Positions 46,073-54,664 of a stretch of DNA of 64,000 nt are shown piece by piece. Where the stretch lies: the NCBI RefSeq assembly GCF_001544695.2, contig NZ_FCOM02000039.1:16577-80576 (forward strand), read 5' to 3'. Each line of letters opens with the position of its first letter. The stretch's first letter is position 1. Made by a program: the position numbers and the translations under genes. The notes under the pieces were generated by a model. It did no database searches. It saw only the letters and a list, made by a program, of their open reading frames with translations, and had not been told where the DNA came from. Origin of the DNA: Caballeronia arvi (GTDB lineage Bacteria; Pseudomonadota; Gammaproteobacteria; Burkholderiales; Burkholderiaceae).

Positions 46073-46642
46073 CTACACCACCGTCAGGGCGCCGAGGTTG
46101 ATATCGACGGTGGGCCCGATGAGCGAGATCGAGGCACCCTGCCCGTTCTGGATGTAGATGCCGGTCTCGTTGATTACCAGCATCGCGCCCGACAGCGTCT
46201 TCAGGATGATCCCGCCGGTGGCCGGCGTCGGCGCCGAATCCGAGAGGATCAGCGTGTTCTGGCCGGTCGTCTGCATGACGATGTTCTGGCCGGGCGGAAT
46301 CGGCGGCGGCGCGACGGCGAGCGGCGGCACGTCGGCGACGAGTCCCCAGAAGCCGCCGGTCCAGATCGGGTAATCCGGATTGCCCTGCTCGAACTCCATC
46401 CAGATCGAGGAGCCGATCGGCGGCACGATGAACACGCCCGACTGGATGCCGGCCGCCGGCACGCAGGGCATCGCCCAGCTCGACGGCAGCTCGCCCAGCA
46501 CGTCGGGCACCTGCGCCATCAGCCGTCCGCGCTGCTCGGGGTCGATGTTCTGGAGCACCGTCGCGCGGTACTTGCCGTAGTAGCGGTTCGGCGCGGCGGG
46601 TCCGGTGCCCGGGCCCTGCACGGCGGTTTCGGGAGCATTCAT
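46073..46642 (-). CDS. Spike OB-fold/needle protein (gp5-like, Afp8 C-terminal half)
   Basis: 189 residues from MNAPETAVQGPGTGPAAPNR, ATGA overlap with the gp27-like gene. YYGKYRATVLQNIDPEQRGR and WMEFEQGNPDYPIWTGGFWG are the phage baseplate V/VgrG OB-fold signatures. The end (GGIILKTLSGAMLVINETGI, LIGPTVDINLGALTVV) is the beta-prism needle. Together with the previous gene it equals one Afp8/VgrG-type protein split in two, as in phage T4 gp27 and gp5. It carries the PAAR-like tip. Confidence 0.92.
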   Translation of the reverse strand: MNAPETAVQGPGTGPAAPNRYYGKYRATVLQNIDPEQRGRLMAQVPDVLGELPSSWAMPCVPAAGIQSGVFIVPPIGSSIWMEFEQGNPDYPIWTGGFWGLVADVPPLAVAPPPIPPGQNIVMQTTGQNTLILSDSAPTPATGGIILKTLSGAMLVINETGIYIQNGQGASISLIGPTVDINLGALTVV

Positions 46643-47778
46643 GGCAACACCCTCGGGACGGTCGAGACCAGGCCGTTCCTGGTCAGGGAGAAGCTCTGCT
46701 TGTATTCGCCGGGCTTGATCTTGTGCGTGACGCTCTTCACGTAGTGCAGCCCGTCGAAGGCCATGCCCGCGCCGCGCACGCCGACCAGCCCGCGCGGGCT
46801 CAGGATGTGGCCGTAGCGCGTCACGTCGAGGGTGCCCTCGCCGGTCACCGCGTCGGCCCACCGCGCGGCCTTGGCGAGGCCGATCATGATGGCCTCGGGG
46901 ACCGGGCGCTTGGAGAGATCGTCGGACACGGGCTGCAGGTCGGTGAGGCTCGCCGGGATCGGCGGGATGGCGCCGAGCGGCGGATTGAGCGGCGTGATCG
47001 GCGGAATCGGGATCGGGATCGTGACGCCGGTCTCTTCGCTGTAGATAAAGACCGTCGGTATCCGGCACTTCTGGCTGTCGAAGTTAAAGCTCAGCGACTC
47101 GACGTTCGAGGCCGCGTCCATGTCCATGTTCAGCGACGGCTGCGGCACGCCCGCCTTGATGAGCGGCCCCCAGTAGGCGACGCTCGCGCCCGGCACCGGC
47201 CCCGGGTTCAGGTAGAACACATAGCCGACCTGATCGGCGAGCGCCTGGATGTAGCTGAGATCGGTGCCCTGCTGCGCGGCGATCGCCTCGGTCGGCAGGA
47301 CTTCGCTGATCATGATGCTCGGAATGATGAGCGGCACGATGCCGAGGAACGACCACTTCGCGAGCAGCAACGCCACGCGCCCTTCAGCGGGCGTGGCCGG
47401 AAACGGAAAGCCGCTGAAGTTGATCTGGTTCATCAGCGCCGTCAGGTCCTCGCCCGTGAGCACGAGCGTGGCGTGGGTGTTGCTCGAACCCGGCACGATC
47501 TGGTGATTGGTGATGACGCCGTCCATCAGCACCTGCGCGTTGCCCTTGACCACCACCGTCACGATCACGCGCAGGAACAGGATCGGATTGCCGCCCGACA
47601 GCAGGAACAGTGTCTCCAGCGGCGAGCGGTTGGAGATCGCGAACGAGATCTGGAACGTGCTCGCACCGAGATCGCGGGTCGTGACCTCGACGCTCACGAG
47701 CGCATCGAGCACCTCGCGCGGCACCGGAATCGGCACGAGCGGTCCGATCATGAGCGACAGGTTGACGCTGCTAAGCAC
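46639..47778 (-). CDS. Spike hub protein (gp27-like, phage late control D; Afp8 N-terminal half)
   Basis: 379 residues. It forms the trimeric hub between tube and spike. EVLDALVSVEVTTRDLGAST, PLETLFLLSGGNPILFLRVI and LVLTGEDLTALMNQI followed by EAIAAQQGTDLSYIQALADQ are the late-control-D pattern. The C-terminal GMAFDGLHYVKSVTHKIKPG is also characteristic. It overlaps the LysM gene by 8 nt (47771-47778) and the needle gene by ATGA. Confidence 0.93.
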   Translation of the reverse strand: MLSSVNLSLMIGPLVPIPVPREVLDALVSVEVTTRDLGASTFQISFAISNRSPLETLFLLSGGNPILFLRVIVTVVVKGNAQVLMDGVITNHQIVPGSSNTHATLVLTGEDLTALMNQINFSGFPFPATPAEGRVALLLAKWSFLGIVPLIIPSIMISEVLPTEAIAAQQGTDLSYIQALADQVGYVFYLNPGPVPGASVAYWGPLIKAGVPQPSLNMDMDAASNVESLSFNFDSQKCRIPTVFIYSEETGVTIPIPIPPITPLNPPLGAIPPIPASLTDLQPVSDDLSKRPVPEAIMIGLAKAARWADAVTGEGTLDVTRYGHILSPRGLVGVRGAGMAFDGLHYVKSVTHKIKPGEYKQSFSLTRNGLVSTVPRVLP

Positions 47779-48130
47779 CTGTTCCTCCCGGCACCGATTG
47801 CGGCAAGGTGATGGAGAGCGTGTTGCCCTCGGTCAGCAGGTCGGCCGGGCGCACGGCGCCGTTGGCGTCGGCGATGCGCCAGAAGAGGATCGGGTCGCCC
47901 AGATAGGTCGAGGCGATCAGGTCGAGGCGGTCGTTCTGCCTGACCTGCACCTGCCCGATGACCGAAAAGAGCGCCGGGTCGGGCACGAAGCGGCGCGCCA
48001 GATACGACGCCGTGCGTCCGTCGGCGAAGGTGTAGGTCTGCGTGGCGGTGGCGGCGTAGCGGCTGTTCGCGGGAAACGCGGCCGTCGGAATCACACCGGC
48101 TTCGAGCATCTGCTGCAACGGGTTTTTCAT
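47771..48130 (-). CDS. LysM-domain tube/baseplate adaptor (Afp7 C-terminal-like, gp53-like)
   Basis: 119 residues from MKNPLQQMLEAGVIPTAAFP. The C-terminal half is a LysM motif (QVRQNDRLDLIASTYLGDPI, FWRIADANGAVRPADLL), as in the LysM proteins that clamp the tube initiator onto the spike in CIS baseplates. The N-terminal half contains TYTFADGRTASYLARRFVPD. It starts in the stop of the tube initiator (ATGA). In Afp these two parts are on one protein, Afp7; here they are two genes. Confidence 0.9.
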   Translation of the reverse strand: MKNPLQQMLEAGVIPTAAFPANSRYAATATQTYTFADGRTASYLARRFVPDPALFSVIGQVQVRQNDRLDLIASTYLGDPILFWRIADANGAVRPADLLTEGNTLSITLPQSVPGGTGA

Positions 48131-48801
48131 GCGCGGCCTCCGAGGGGATTGGCGTTCAGGCCGAGCACCGAGAGCGCCGCCGAGACGCTGCGCGCGGCCA
48201 GTTGTTCCTTCTGCGCGAGGTAGCTCATGAACAGGATGCCGCCCGGATGCTGATAGCCGAGATCGTCGACCGAGAGCACGCGCAGGCCGAGCGAGATCTT
48301 GGCGCGGATCGGGTTGAGATCGGGATCGAAGGCTTCCTCGGTGATCGAAAAATCGGTGAGGCGCACCGGCGTGATGCGGTTCCTGCTCCAGACGAAGAGC
48401 AAAAGCGGCGACTCCATCGGAATGATTTCGAGCATGCCCTGCGCTTCCAGCGCGCTGTTGGCGAGCAGGTCCGCCGAGCTGGGATGCGCGAGGATCTCCA
48501 ACGTGGCGAGCTGCGGATGGATGCCGAACAGGACGGCATCCGGATGGTTGTCGGGGTCGGCGAGCTGATCGGTGGCGTCGATCTCGGCTTCGAGCTTGAT
48601 GGTCTCGACCGCCGGGCCCTTCAGGCGCATGGCTTCCGAACGGTCCTTTTCCTCGCTCGCGAGCGCCTGCGGCGCGAGGCTGCGGGTCAGCGTGTCGGGG
48701 TTGTATTGCAGCGAGATCACGCGCTGGATGGTCGAGGTGGCGACATCGGCCACGACGATGCCCGCCTTGAGCAGCTTCGGGGAGTTGGGGAACGCGCTCA
48801 T
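48127..48801 (-). CDS. eCIS tube initiator protein (CIS tube family)
   Basis: 224 residues from MSAFPNSPKLLKAGIVVADV. ISLQYNPDTLTRSLAPQALA, RLKGPAVETIKLEAEIDATD, SPLLLFVWSRNRITPVRLTD and ISLGLRVLSVDDLGYQHPGG match the contractile-injection tube-protein family placed between hub and polymeric tube. It sets the first ring for tube growth. ATGA overlaps at both ends. It should not be confused with the main tube protein at 55384, which is unrelated in length and sequence. Confidence 0.9.
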   Translation of the reverse strand: MSAFPNSPKLLKAGIVVADVATSTIQRVISLQYNPDTLTRSLAPQALASEEKDRSEAMRLKGPAVETIKLEAEIDATDQLADPDNHPDAVLFGIHPQLATLEILAHPSSADLLANSALEAQGMLEIIPMESPLLLFVWSRNRITPVRLTDFSITEEAFDPDLNPIRAKISLGLRVLSVDDLGYQHPGGILFMSYLAQKEQLAARSVSAALSVLGLNANPLGGRA

Positions 48802-50540
48802 GGTTTGCCCGCCTTGGTGGCCTTCGATGCCGCCGGATAGGCAGCGCCGACCAGCTTGCGCTCGCAAGCATCGGGACCCGAACGCGCGGCCTGCGCGCCT
48901 GCGCTCTCGGGGATCTTGTCGATCTTGGCCGATGTGCCTTTGGGCGGTATCTGCGCGCCGGCGGCGAACACCGGCATCAGCACCTCGACGCGCCGCTCCG
49001 CCGGCGAGCCGGGCAGCGCACCCGGGCTGGCGGGGTCCGAGTCCTGCACGCCGTTCACGCGCGTGAACCGGTCGACCTCCGTGCTCATCCCGAGCGGTTT
49101 CAGCAGGTCCGTCGCGCCGTCGGTCCGCAGCATCTGCCGGACCGACGACGCGCGCTTGTCGCTGACATCGGGGCTCGCCTTCGCGGCCGCCGCCTCATTG
49201 CGATCGCTGTGGCCGATGACGTCGATGAAGGTGCCGTTCTGCAAGCTGTAGCTGGCCGCGAAGCGCAGTTTCGCCTGCTCGGCGGCGGGCAGGAGCGCGG
49301 CGTCGGACACGCCGCCGCCGAAGCCCGACACGGTCAGCCGGTCGACCGACTCGCCGCGGTGCGCGCCGGAGCCGGCCAGACCGCGCAACTGATTGGCCGG
49401 CACGCCCTGCTCGCTCGAAATGGTGTTTTCGATGCGGACTGTGGGATCGTGCACATCGCTCGTCAGCCGATCCCCTGACGGATGCGCGCCGATCTGCATG
49501 AGTGCCGCGTGGCCGCACAACTCATGGCCGGCGGTGGGCACGAGGCCCTGAAAGGCTGGCACGCCGCGCGCCGTGTAGCTGCCCCAGTCGAGCGGCGTGC
49601 GCTCGCTCGGCAGCACGATATCGCCACCGCTACCCGCGGGACGCGTGAAGGACGAGACCAGCTGGCTGACGTGGATGGTCCAGATATCCGTTGCATTGAC
49701 GAGGATCTTCAGGCAGCAGCATCCGGTCGCATTGGGGCCGCCGGCGAGCTGTTCGGGCGCGACGCTCGCTGCGCCTTTCGCGACGACCTCGCCGCTGCCC
49801 GCGAGTCCGCCCGCGGCGCCCTTGTCGACGCCGAACGATGGGCACAGCACGCCGATCACGCGGTCCATCATGTCGAGCCGTTCGAAGGCCGACAGATTCG
49901 CGGCCGGATCGGCATCGACGAGCTTCGCGAGCGGCCTGCCGCCCGCGCCCGTCAGGCTCGAACCGGGATCCACCACGAGGCGGCGCTGCACCGAGGGCGT
50001 CGTCTTGTCGAGCGGCGGCACGTGACGGTCGGCCGCCACCTCGCGCGCGCTCTCGTCGGCCGCCTTTTCGCGCGAAGGCGCCGTCGCGACGCGCTCGTCC
50101 CCGCCACGGCTGCCTGCGCCTTCCTGCTGCACGACATGCGCGAGTTCATGCGCCAGCAGATCGAGCCCGTTGCGCGATTGGGGATCAAAGGCGTTGGGCG
50201 CGAAGAAGATGTCATGGCCGACGGTGTAGGCCTGCGCGCCCATCGATTGCGCCGCCTGCGCGGCGTCGGCATCGATGTGGATGCGGATCTTGCCGAAGTC
50301 GTGTCCGAAGCGCAGTTCCATCGCGCGGCGCGTCGGCGCATCGAGCGCGCGTCCGGGCGCCTGCCGAGCCTCGCGGACCATCGCCGGCGGGCTCGCCGAG
50401 TCGAGCGCGCCAAGGCGCGCGGCCGGGCTCGCGGGCCTCGCCTCGCGGCAATCCGCGCAACCGACGCCGCAGTCGCACGACTTCGCGGCGCCGGGCATGT
50501 CGGCCGGCGTGAACGGGTGAGTGAATCGCGACCGGTTCAT
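48798..50540 (-). CDS. DUF4157 protein with second His-rich motif and OmpA-like C-terminus
   Basis: 580 residues from MNRSRFTHPFTPADMPGAAK, ATGA overlap at the start. A short Cys cluster (CDCGVGCADC, residues 22-31) precedes DUF4157 with HELAH at 131-135. Around residue 339 a second motif, HELCGH, follows a region with GCCCLKILVNATDIWTIHVS. The C-terminus has an OmpA-like fold: TFIDVIGHSDRNEAAAAKAS, SDKRASSVRQML and RRVEVLMPVF, a peptidoglycan-binding type. Its place among structural genes suggests either a structural or maturation role or a second cargo. Proteolytic activity is possible but unproven; DUF4157 may be structural. Confidence 0.8.
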   Translation of the reverse strand: MNRSRFTHPFTPADMPGAAKSCDCGVGCADCREARPASPAARLGALDSASPPAMVREARQAPGRALDAPTRRAMELRFGHDFGKIRIHIDADAAQAAQSMGAQAYTVGHDIFFAPNAFDPQSRNGLDLLAHELAHVVQQEGAGSRGGDERVATAPSREKAADESAREVAADRHVPPLDKTTPSVQRRLVVDPGSSLTGAGGRPLAKLVDADPAANLSAFERLDMMDRVIGVLCPSFGVDKGAAGGLAGSGEVVAKGAASVAPEQLAGGPNATGCCCLKILVNATDIWTIHVSQLVSSFTRPAGSGGDIVLPSERTPLDWGSYTARGVPAFQGLVPTAGHELCGHAALMQIGAHPSGDRLTSDVHDPTVRIENTISSEQGVPANQLRGLAGSGAHRGESVDRLTVSGFGGGVSDAALLPAAEQAKLRFAASYSLQNGTFIDVIGHSDRNEAAAAKASPDVSDKRASSVRQMLRTDGATDLLKPLGMSTEVDRFTRVNGVQDSDPASPGALPGSPAERRVEVLMPVFAAGAQIPPKGTSAKIDKIPESAGAQAARSGPDACERKLVGAAYPAASKATKAGKP

Positions 50541-50803
50541 CGCTTGAGCCCTCGCCCGATCGCGCGGCCGACCTGCACGCCGAGCGTACGCGCGGCCGGT
50601 GCGGACGCAAACCGGAGACGCGGCAGACGCAGCATCGGCGGGCTGCCGTCGCGCACCAGCCGCGTCGCGACGCCGGGCTGGCCGAGCATACGCGTCAGCT
50701 CCTCGCTGAGACCGCGCGCGAGCGCGTGGCGGTCTTCCGGCCGCACGCCGCGCAGCACCAGCGTGTCGATCGAAAGATGGATGCGCCTGACCGGCGTGCT
50801 CAT
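50537..50803 (-). CDS. Small eCIS accessory protein after the ATPase
   Basis: 88 residues from MSTPVRRIHLSIDTLVLRGV. It is basic, with the segment EDRHALARGLSEELTRMLGQ in the middle and an Arg-rich C-terminus. Similar small proteins sit between the ATPase and DUF4157 genes in other eCIS loci; their job is unknown. ATGA overlaps with both neighbours make it clearly part of the operon. A long frame continuing upstream through the ATPase gene is a shadow. Confidence 0.8.
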   Translation of the reverse strand: MSTPVRRIHLSIDTLVLRGVRPEDRHALARGLSEELTRMLGQPGVATRLVRDGSPPMLRLPRLRFASAPAARTLGVQVGRAIGRGLKR

Positions 50804-52716
50804 AACCATCCCCGTGTCTCCTGGTCCGAGAGCGTGCGCTCGATCTTGCGCGCCTCGCTGTGACTCGCCGCGAGCAGATGCCGCATCGTGACCGGACCGC
50901 CCTGCTCGGCGGCGAGAAAGGCGGCGTTGAGCGCGATGTTGCGGATGTTGCCGCCCGCCAGATGCGCCTGCGCCAGCTTGCGCGGATCGACGCCCTCGAC
51001 CGGCGCTGCTTTCGGAAAGGCGCGCTGCCAGATCGCTTCGCGCAGCGCGGCATCGGGAAACGGAAACTCGACCACGAAGCGCAGCCGGCGCTGGAACGAG
51101 CGATCGAGCGAAGTGCGCAGGTTGGTGGTAAGGATGGCCACGCCGCGATAGGCCTCGATCCGCTGCAGCACGTAGCCGACTTCGATGTTGGCGTAGCGGT
51201 CGTGGCTGTCCTTCACTTCGCTGCGCTTGCCGAAGAGCGCGTCGGCCTCGTCGAAGAGCAGCACCGAGCCGGTGTCCTCCGCGGCATCGAACACCTGCCG
51301 GAGGTTCTTCTCGGTCTCGCCGATGTACTTGCTTACCACCGACGCCAGATCGATACGGTAGAGATCGAGCGCGAGCTCGCGCGCCAGCACTTCCGCCGCG
51401 AGCGTCTTGCCGGTGCCGCTCTCGCCGACGAAGAGCGCGCTGATGCCGAGGCCTCTGGCGCTCGCCGCGGCGAAGCCCCAGTTGTCGTACACCTTCATGC
51501 GCTGGCGCGCCTGGGCGACGATCTGCCGCAACGTCGCGGCTTCGGTCGCGGGCACGACAAGGTCGTCCCACGAAGCCGTGGCCTCGATGCGCTGGGCGAG
51601 GTCGTCGAGACGGCGGCGTCCGAGGACGCGGCACGCCTGCCACGCGACGGTTTCGATCTCGTCAGCGTCGGCGGCGCGGGCCGTGATCTCCCGGCCGGCG
51701 CGGCGGATGCTGTCGGCGCTGAGGCGAAACTGCAAGGCGAGGCGATCCAGCGCGCCGTTGAGCTTCGGCGCCACCGGCCCGAGCGCCTCCTTCCACAGGC
51801 GCAGCTGCTCCTTAGGCGCGGGCTTGTGCACGTCGAAGACGCGGCTCGGAGCACGCAGCCCGACGGCATCGCGCACGCCGAGCAGCACGAGCCCCTGCAT
51901 GCCTTCCAGACAGTGCCGCAAAGGCGGCGGCAGCGTGCCGTCGCCGCACTGGACTAGCAGCGAGGCCGGCAGCAGCGCGGCCTCGCGCAGCCACAGCGTC
52001 TGGAACAGATCGAGGTCGGAAGGCATCACGCCCGCGCTGACATCGAGCACGTACAGATGCAGGCCGAGCGCGTTCGCGACGCGCGCAGCCAGTTCCTCCT
52101 TGCCGTCCGCATCGTCGCCGGCGAGCTGGATGAGCGGCGCGGGACGATCCGCAGCCAGCAGCTCGCGCACGATCGCATCGGCCACCCCGGCGTGGGATTG
52201 CAGGCTTCCCCGCACCGCCGTGCAGTGACGCAGAAGCGGCGCGAGCCGCCGGTCGAGCTCGTTCAGGCCCGCGACGAAATGCAGGATGCGCTCGTCAAGG
52301 TGAAGCGGGCTTGTCGCCAGCATGGCGCCCGGCTCCACATCGACGAGACGCCAGCGCCGCAAGGTCGCGGCGGGCGTCAGCGCGCTCCAGTGGGGCTCGT
52401 CGAGCACCGCCAGCGCGAGCCCGAAGGTCGGATTGGCCGCACGTCCGAGGCCGAGGGCCGCGCCGCACGCCTGCGCGAGCGCCGCATCCATCTCGGTGCC
52501 CGCGCACAGCAGGATCAGCTCCCGCTCGAAGGGCGTGAGCGCGAACGCCTCGGCGAGACGGCCGATCGCCGTCGCGGAGTTCGCATCGGCGAGCGCATCG
52601 TCGCGGGGCGTGTGCGCCGCCTGCTCGCCGGCGAGCCGCGCGTGCAATGCCGCGAACACGGCGAGCAGCGCGCGTTGGTTCGCATCCAGCCAGTCGTTGG
52701 CGCAGGCGGCTTGCAT
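50800..52716 (-). CDS. AAA+ ATPase of the eCIS (Afp15/Pvc15-like)
   Basis: 638 residues from MQAACANDWLDANQRALLAV. The C-terminal AAA+ domain has Walker A LFVGESGTGKTLAAEVLARE, Walker B SVLLFDEADALFGKRSEVKD, sensor 1 AILTTNLRTSLDRSFQRRLR and the Arg finger region. The N-terminal part has a degenerate second AAA-like domain (LIQLAGDDADGKEELAARVA). Such ATPases are needed for assembly and possibly cargo loading; unlike ClpV they are not shown to recycle sheaths. It starts 2 nt after the DUF4255 gene stop. The tail of its sequence overlaps the small accessory gene by ATGA. Confidence 0.95.
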   Translation of the reverse strand: MQAACANDWLDANQRALLAVFAALHARLAGEQAAHTPRDDALADANSATAIGRLAEAFALTPFERELILLCAGTEMDAALAQACGAALGLGRAANPTFGLALAVLDEPHWSALTPAATLRRWRLVDVEPGAMLATSPLHLDERILHFVAGLNELDRRLAPLLRHCTAVRGSLQSHAGVADAIVRELLAADRPAPLIQLAGDDADGKEELAARVANALGLHLYVLDVSAGVMPSDLDLFQTLWLREAALLPASLLVQCGDGTLPPPLRHCLEGMQGLVLLGVRDAVGLRAPSRVFDVHKPAPKEQLRLWKEALGPVAPKLNGALDRLALQFRLSADSIRRAGREITARAADADEIETVAWQACRVLGRRRLDDLAQRIEATASWDDLVVPATEAATLRQIVAQARQRMKVYDNWGFAAASARGLGISALFVGESGTGKTLAAEVLARELALDLYRIDLASVVSKYIGETEKNLRQVFDAAEDTGSVLLFDEADALFGKRSEVKDSHDRYANIEVGYVLQRIEAYRGVAILTTNLRTSLDRSFQRRLRFVVEFPFPDAALREAIWQRAFPKAAPVEGVDPRKLAQAHLAGGNIRNIALNAAFLAAEQGGPVTMRHLLAASHSEARKIERTLSDQETRGWL

Positions 52717-52718
52717 GG

Positions 52719-53996
52719 CTAGGTCACCGTGATCGTCTTGTTCAGATAGGCCGGCGGGCTGGCGGTCGGATCGATGATGAAACTGTCGATGCCATCGACC
52801 TCGACGCGCGCGAGGTAGGTCCCGGGCGCAACCGGCGCGACGAAGTTCAGATTCGAGGACGTGCCCGTGAGCGGCGTGGCCGCCACCTGCGTCGCGCCGA
52901 GCAGCAGCGCGACCGATTGCTCCTGAAGGACCGGCGGCGCAACGGCGAGGTTGATCGTGACGCTGCCGCCGCCCCCGGCGACGCTCATCGGCAAGGCGGT
53001 GGTGATGGCGGGCGCGATCACGAACGGCAGCGCGTTGGTCGTCACCTGCTTGGGCTGACCCGCGAGCAGCATCACCGAAAGCTGGTACACGCCGACCGGC
53101 CAGCTCGCGGCCGGATTCGACGGCAAGGCCGGCGGCAGCACGAACTGCACGCCGGTGCCGGTGCTCGGCGCCGCGGCGGTAATCGACTCGCGGATGCCGA
53201 ACTTGTCGTTCGAGAGCAGGATGCGCGGCGCGGGATCGGCCAGCGCAATGCCGTTGACGGTGACGGTGTCGCCGATCAGCGCGGCCGGCTGCCCGAGCGC
53301 CGGCACCACGCCCGTGATGTTCGGCACCGCCGGAACCAGCCCGGTCTGCGCGGTGATGTTGCGCGTGAGCACCGGCAGCGGCGAAACCGAGGGCTGTTCG
53401 AGGCGGATCAGCACGACCGTCACCTGAAACGAGAAGGTGGGCCGGTAATGCGCCTGCATCGCCGTCCAGAAGCGCGACATCTCCTCGGTGTTGAGCGGAA
53501 ACGGCGATATCTTCAGCTGCTCGTACTGGTCGGCGAGGCCTACTATTTTGAGCGGCGCCTGATAAGCCACCGAGGTCGTGCTGACGCCGCCGCCATTGAG
53601 CGCGGCGCGCACGATGTCGCGCGAGAGCACCGGTGTCTCGTGGAACACCTGCAACGCGTAGCCGAGCAGCACCTCGGCTTCCAGATCGGCCGATCCGTAG
53701 GCCGTGAGGAAGTAGTGCATGTCGATGGCGAGCGGCGGGTTGGTCATGCGCCGGCCGGTCTCGTCGCGTGAGGGCAGCTCGCGGTTGCGCCACGCCATGT
53801 TCGGGTAGACCTGATGCAGGAACAGATTGATGCGAGGCTTGGCATTGGCGACCGTCAAATCGATGAGATCGGGCGGCATGGCGCTCACCGTGACCACCTG
53901 ACCCGAGCCTCCGGTCACCAGCGGCACGCCCATGCCGTTCGCGAGCATGTACTCCAGCACCGCCGTGACGCCGGCCACCGCGTAGGAGGTGCTCAT
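52719..53996 (-). CDS. DUF4255 tail terminator/cap protein (Afp16-like) with Ig-like C-terminal domains
   Basis: 425 residues from MSTSYAVAGVTAVLEYMLAN, ATGA overlap with the preceding gene. The N-terminal 190 residues are DUF4255 (PRINLFLHQVYPNMAWRNRE, DMHYFLTAYGSADLEAEVLL, ISPFPLNTEEMSRFWTAMQA). This is the Afp16/Pvc16 family that caps tube and sheath at the distal end and sets particle length. The extra C-terminal 200 residues look like two Ig/IPT-type beta domains (GDTVTVNGIALADPAPRILL, GTYLARVEVDGIDSFIIDPT), an extension that Afp16 lacks but that occurs in MAC-like and actinobacterial systems. Confidence 0.92.
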   Translation of the reverse strand: MSTSYAVAGVTAVLEYMLANGMGVPLVTGGSGQVVTVSAMPPDLIDLTVANAKPRINLFLHQVYPNMAWRNRELPSRDETGRRMTNPPLAIDMHYFLTAYGSADLEAEVLLGYALQVFHETPVLSRDIVRAALNGGGVSTTSVAYQAPLKIVGLADQYEQLKISPFPLNTEEMSRFWTAMQAHYRPTFSFQVTVVLIRLEQPSVSPLPVLTRNITAQTGLVPAVPNITGVVPALGQPAALIGDTVTVNGIALADPAPRILLSNDKFGIRESITAAAPSTGTGVQFVLPPALPSNPAASWPVGVYQLSVMLLAGQPKQVTTNALPFVIAPAITTALPMSVAGGGGSVTINLAVAPPVLQEQSVALLLGATQVAATPLTGTSSNLNFVAPVAPGTYLARVEVDGIDSFIIDPTASPPAYLNKTITVT

Positions 53997-54664
53997 CGCG
54001 TGCCCTCGCGCCGCTTCGCCTCGTACTGGGCGAGCGACATCACCGGCTGGCGCCGGGGCGGCACGGCCTTCAGCGCGGGCGCCGCGAGTTCCGCGCTGAC
54101 TTCGATGCGTCCGATCGTGACGTGGATGTCCGGCAGCGCCGCCACCGGTGGCGGCAGCGCGCCGGGCGCGGTGCGGACCGCGGACGGCGTTGCGGCGGCC
54201 CGCCACTCGCTCATCGCCTGCGTGCGAGCCGCCGGCCACGGTTGCCCGCGTGGCGTGGCTTCCGATGCCTCGCGCGGCGCTGTGGCCGGCTCCGGCCACA
54301 GCGCGCCGCGGCCGGGCTGGTCCTGCGCAGTGACGGCGTCGCGGGGTCCTTCTTCATGGCGCACGGCGGCTATTGGGTTCGTGGCCTGCGCCTGCGCCTC
54401 CTCCTGCGCGGGATGATGTTCGGCGACGACGCCTGGGTGCGCCCGCGCCTTTGCGGCCGCCGCCCGCACCGCGGGCGCCGAAGCGCCCGGACCGGCGTCC
54501 CGTCGGCTCGCGGCGACGGGCATAGATTCGTCATCCGTTCCGGCCGGCGGCGGCGCCGGGTCGAAGAGCGCAAGCAGGTCGCGCCGGGGACGCGGCAGCG
54601 CCTCGCCCGAGCCATCCCGGCCGCGCCGCGAGGACCGCACCATGTTCGCCAGATAGCCTTTCAT
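53993..54664 (-). CDS. Ala/Pro-rich eCIS protein of unknown function
   Basis: 223 residues from MKGYLANMVRSSRRGRDGSG; I chose this ATG because it overlaps the preceding stop by ATGA. The middle is low-complexity (Ala, Pro, Glu, Arg), probably disordered. The last part (LPDIHVTIGRIEVSAELAAP, PVMSLAQYEAKRREGTR) is a short conserved-looking module seen in proteins at this position in eCIS loci. It may act as a linker or scaffold between baseplate assembly and the cap. No recognisable tape measure exists elsewhere, so this is one weak candidate. Confidence 0.75.
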   Translation of the reverse strand: MKGYLANMVRSSRRGRDGSGEALPRPRRDLLALFDPAPPPAGTDDESMPVAASRRDAGPGASAPAVRAAAAKARAHPGVVAEHHPAQEEAQAQATNPIAAVRHEEGPRDAVTAQDQPGRGALWPEPATAPREASEATPRGQPWPAARTQAMSEWRAAATPSAVRTAPGALPPPVAALPDIHVTIGRIEVSAELAAPALKAVPPRRQPVMSLAQYEAKRREGTR

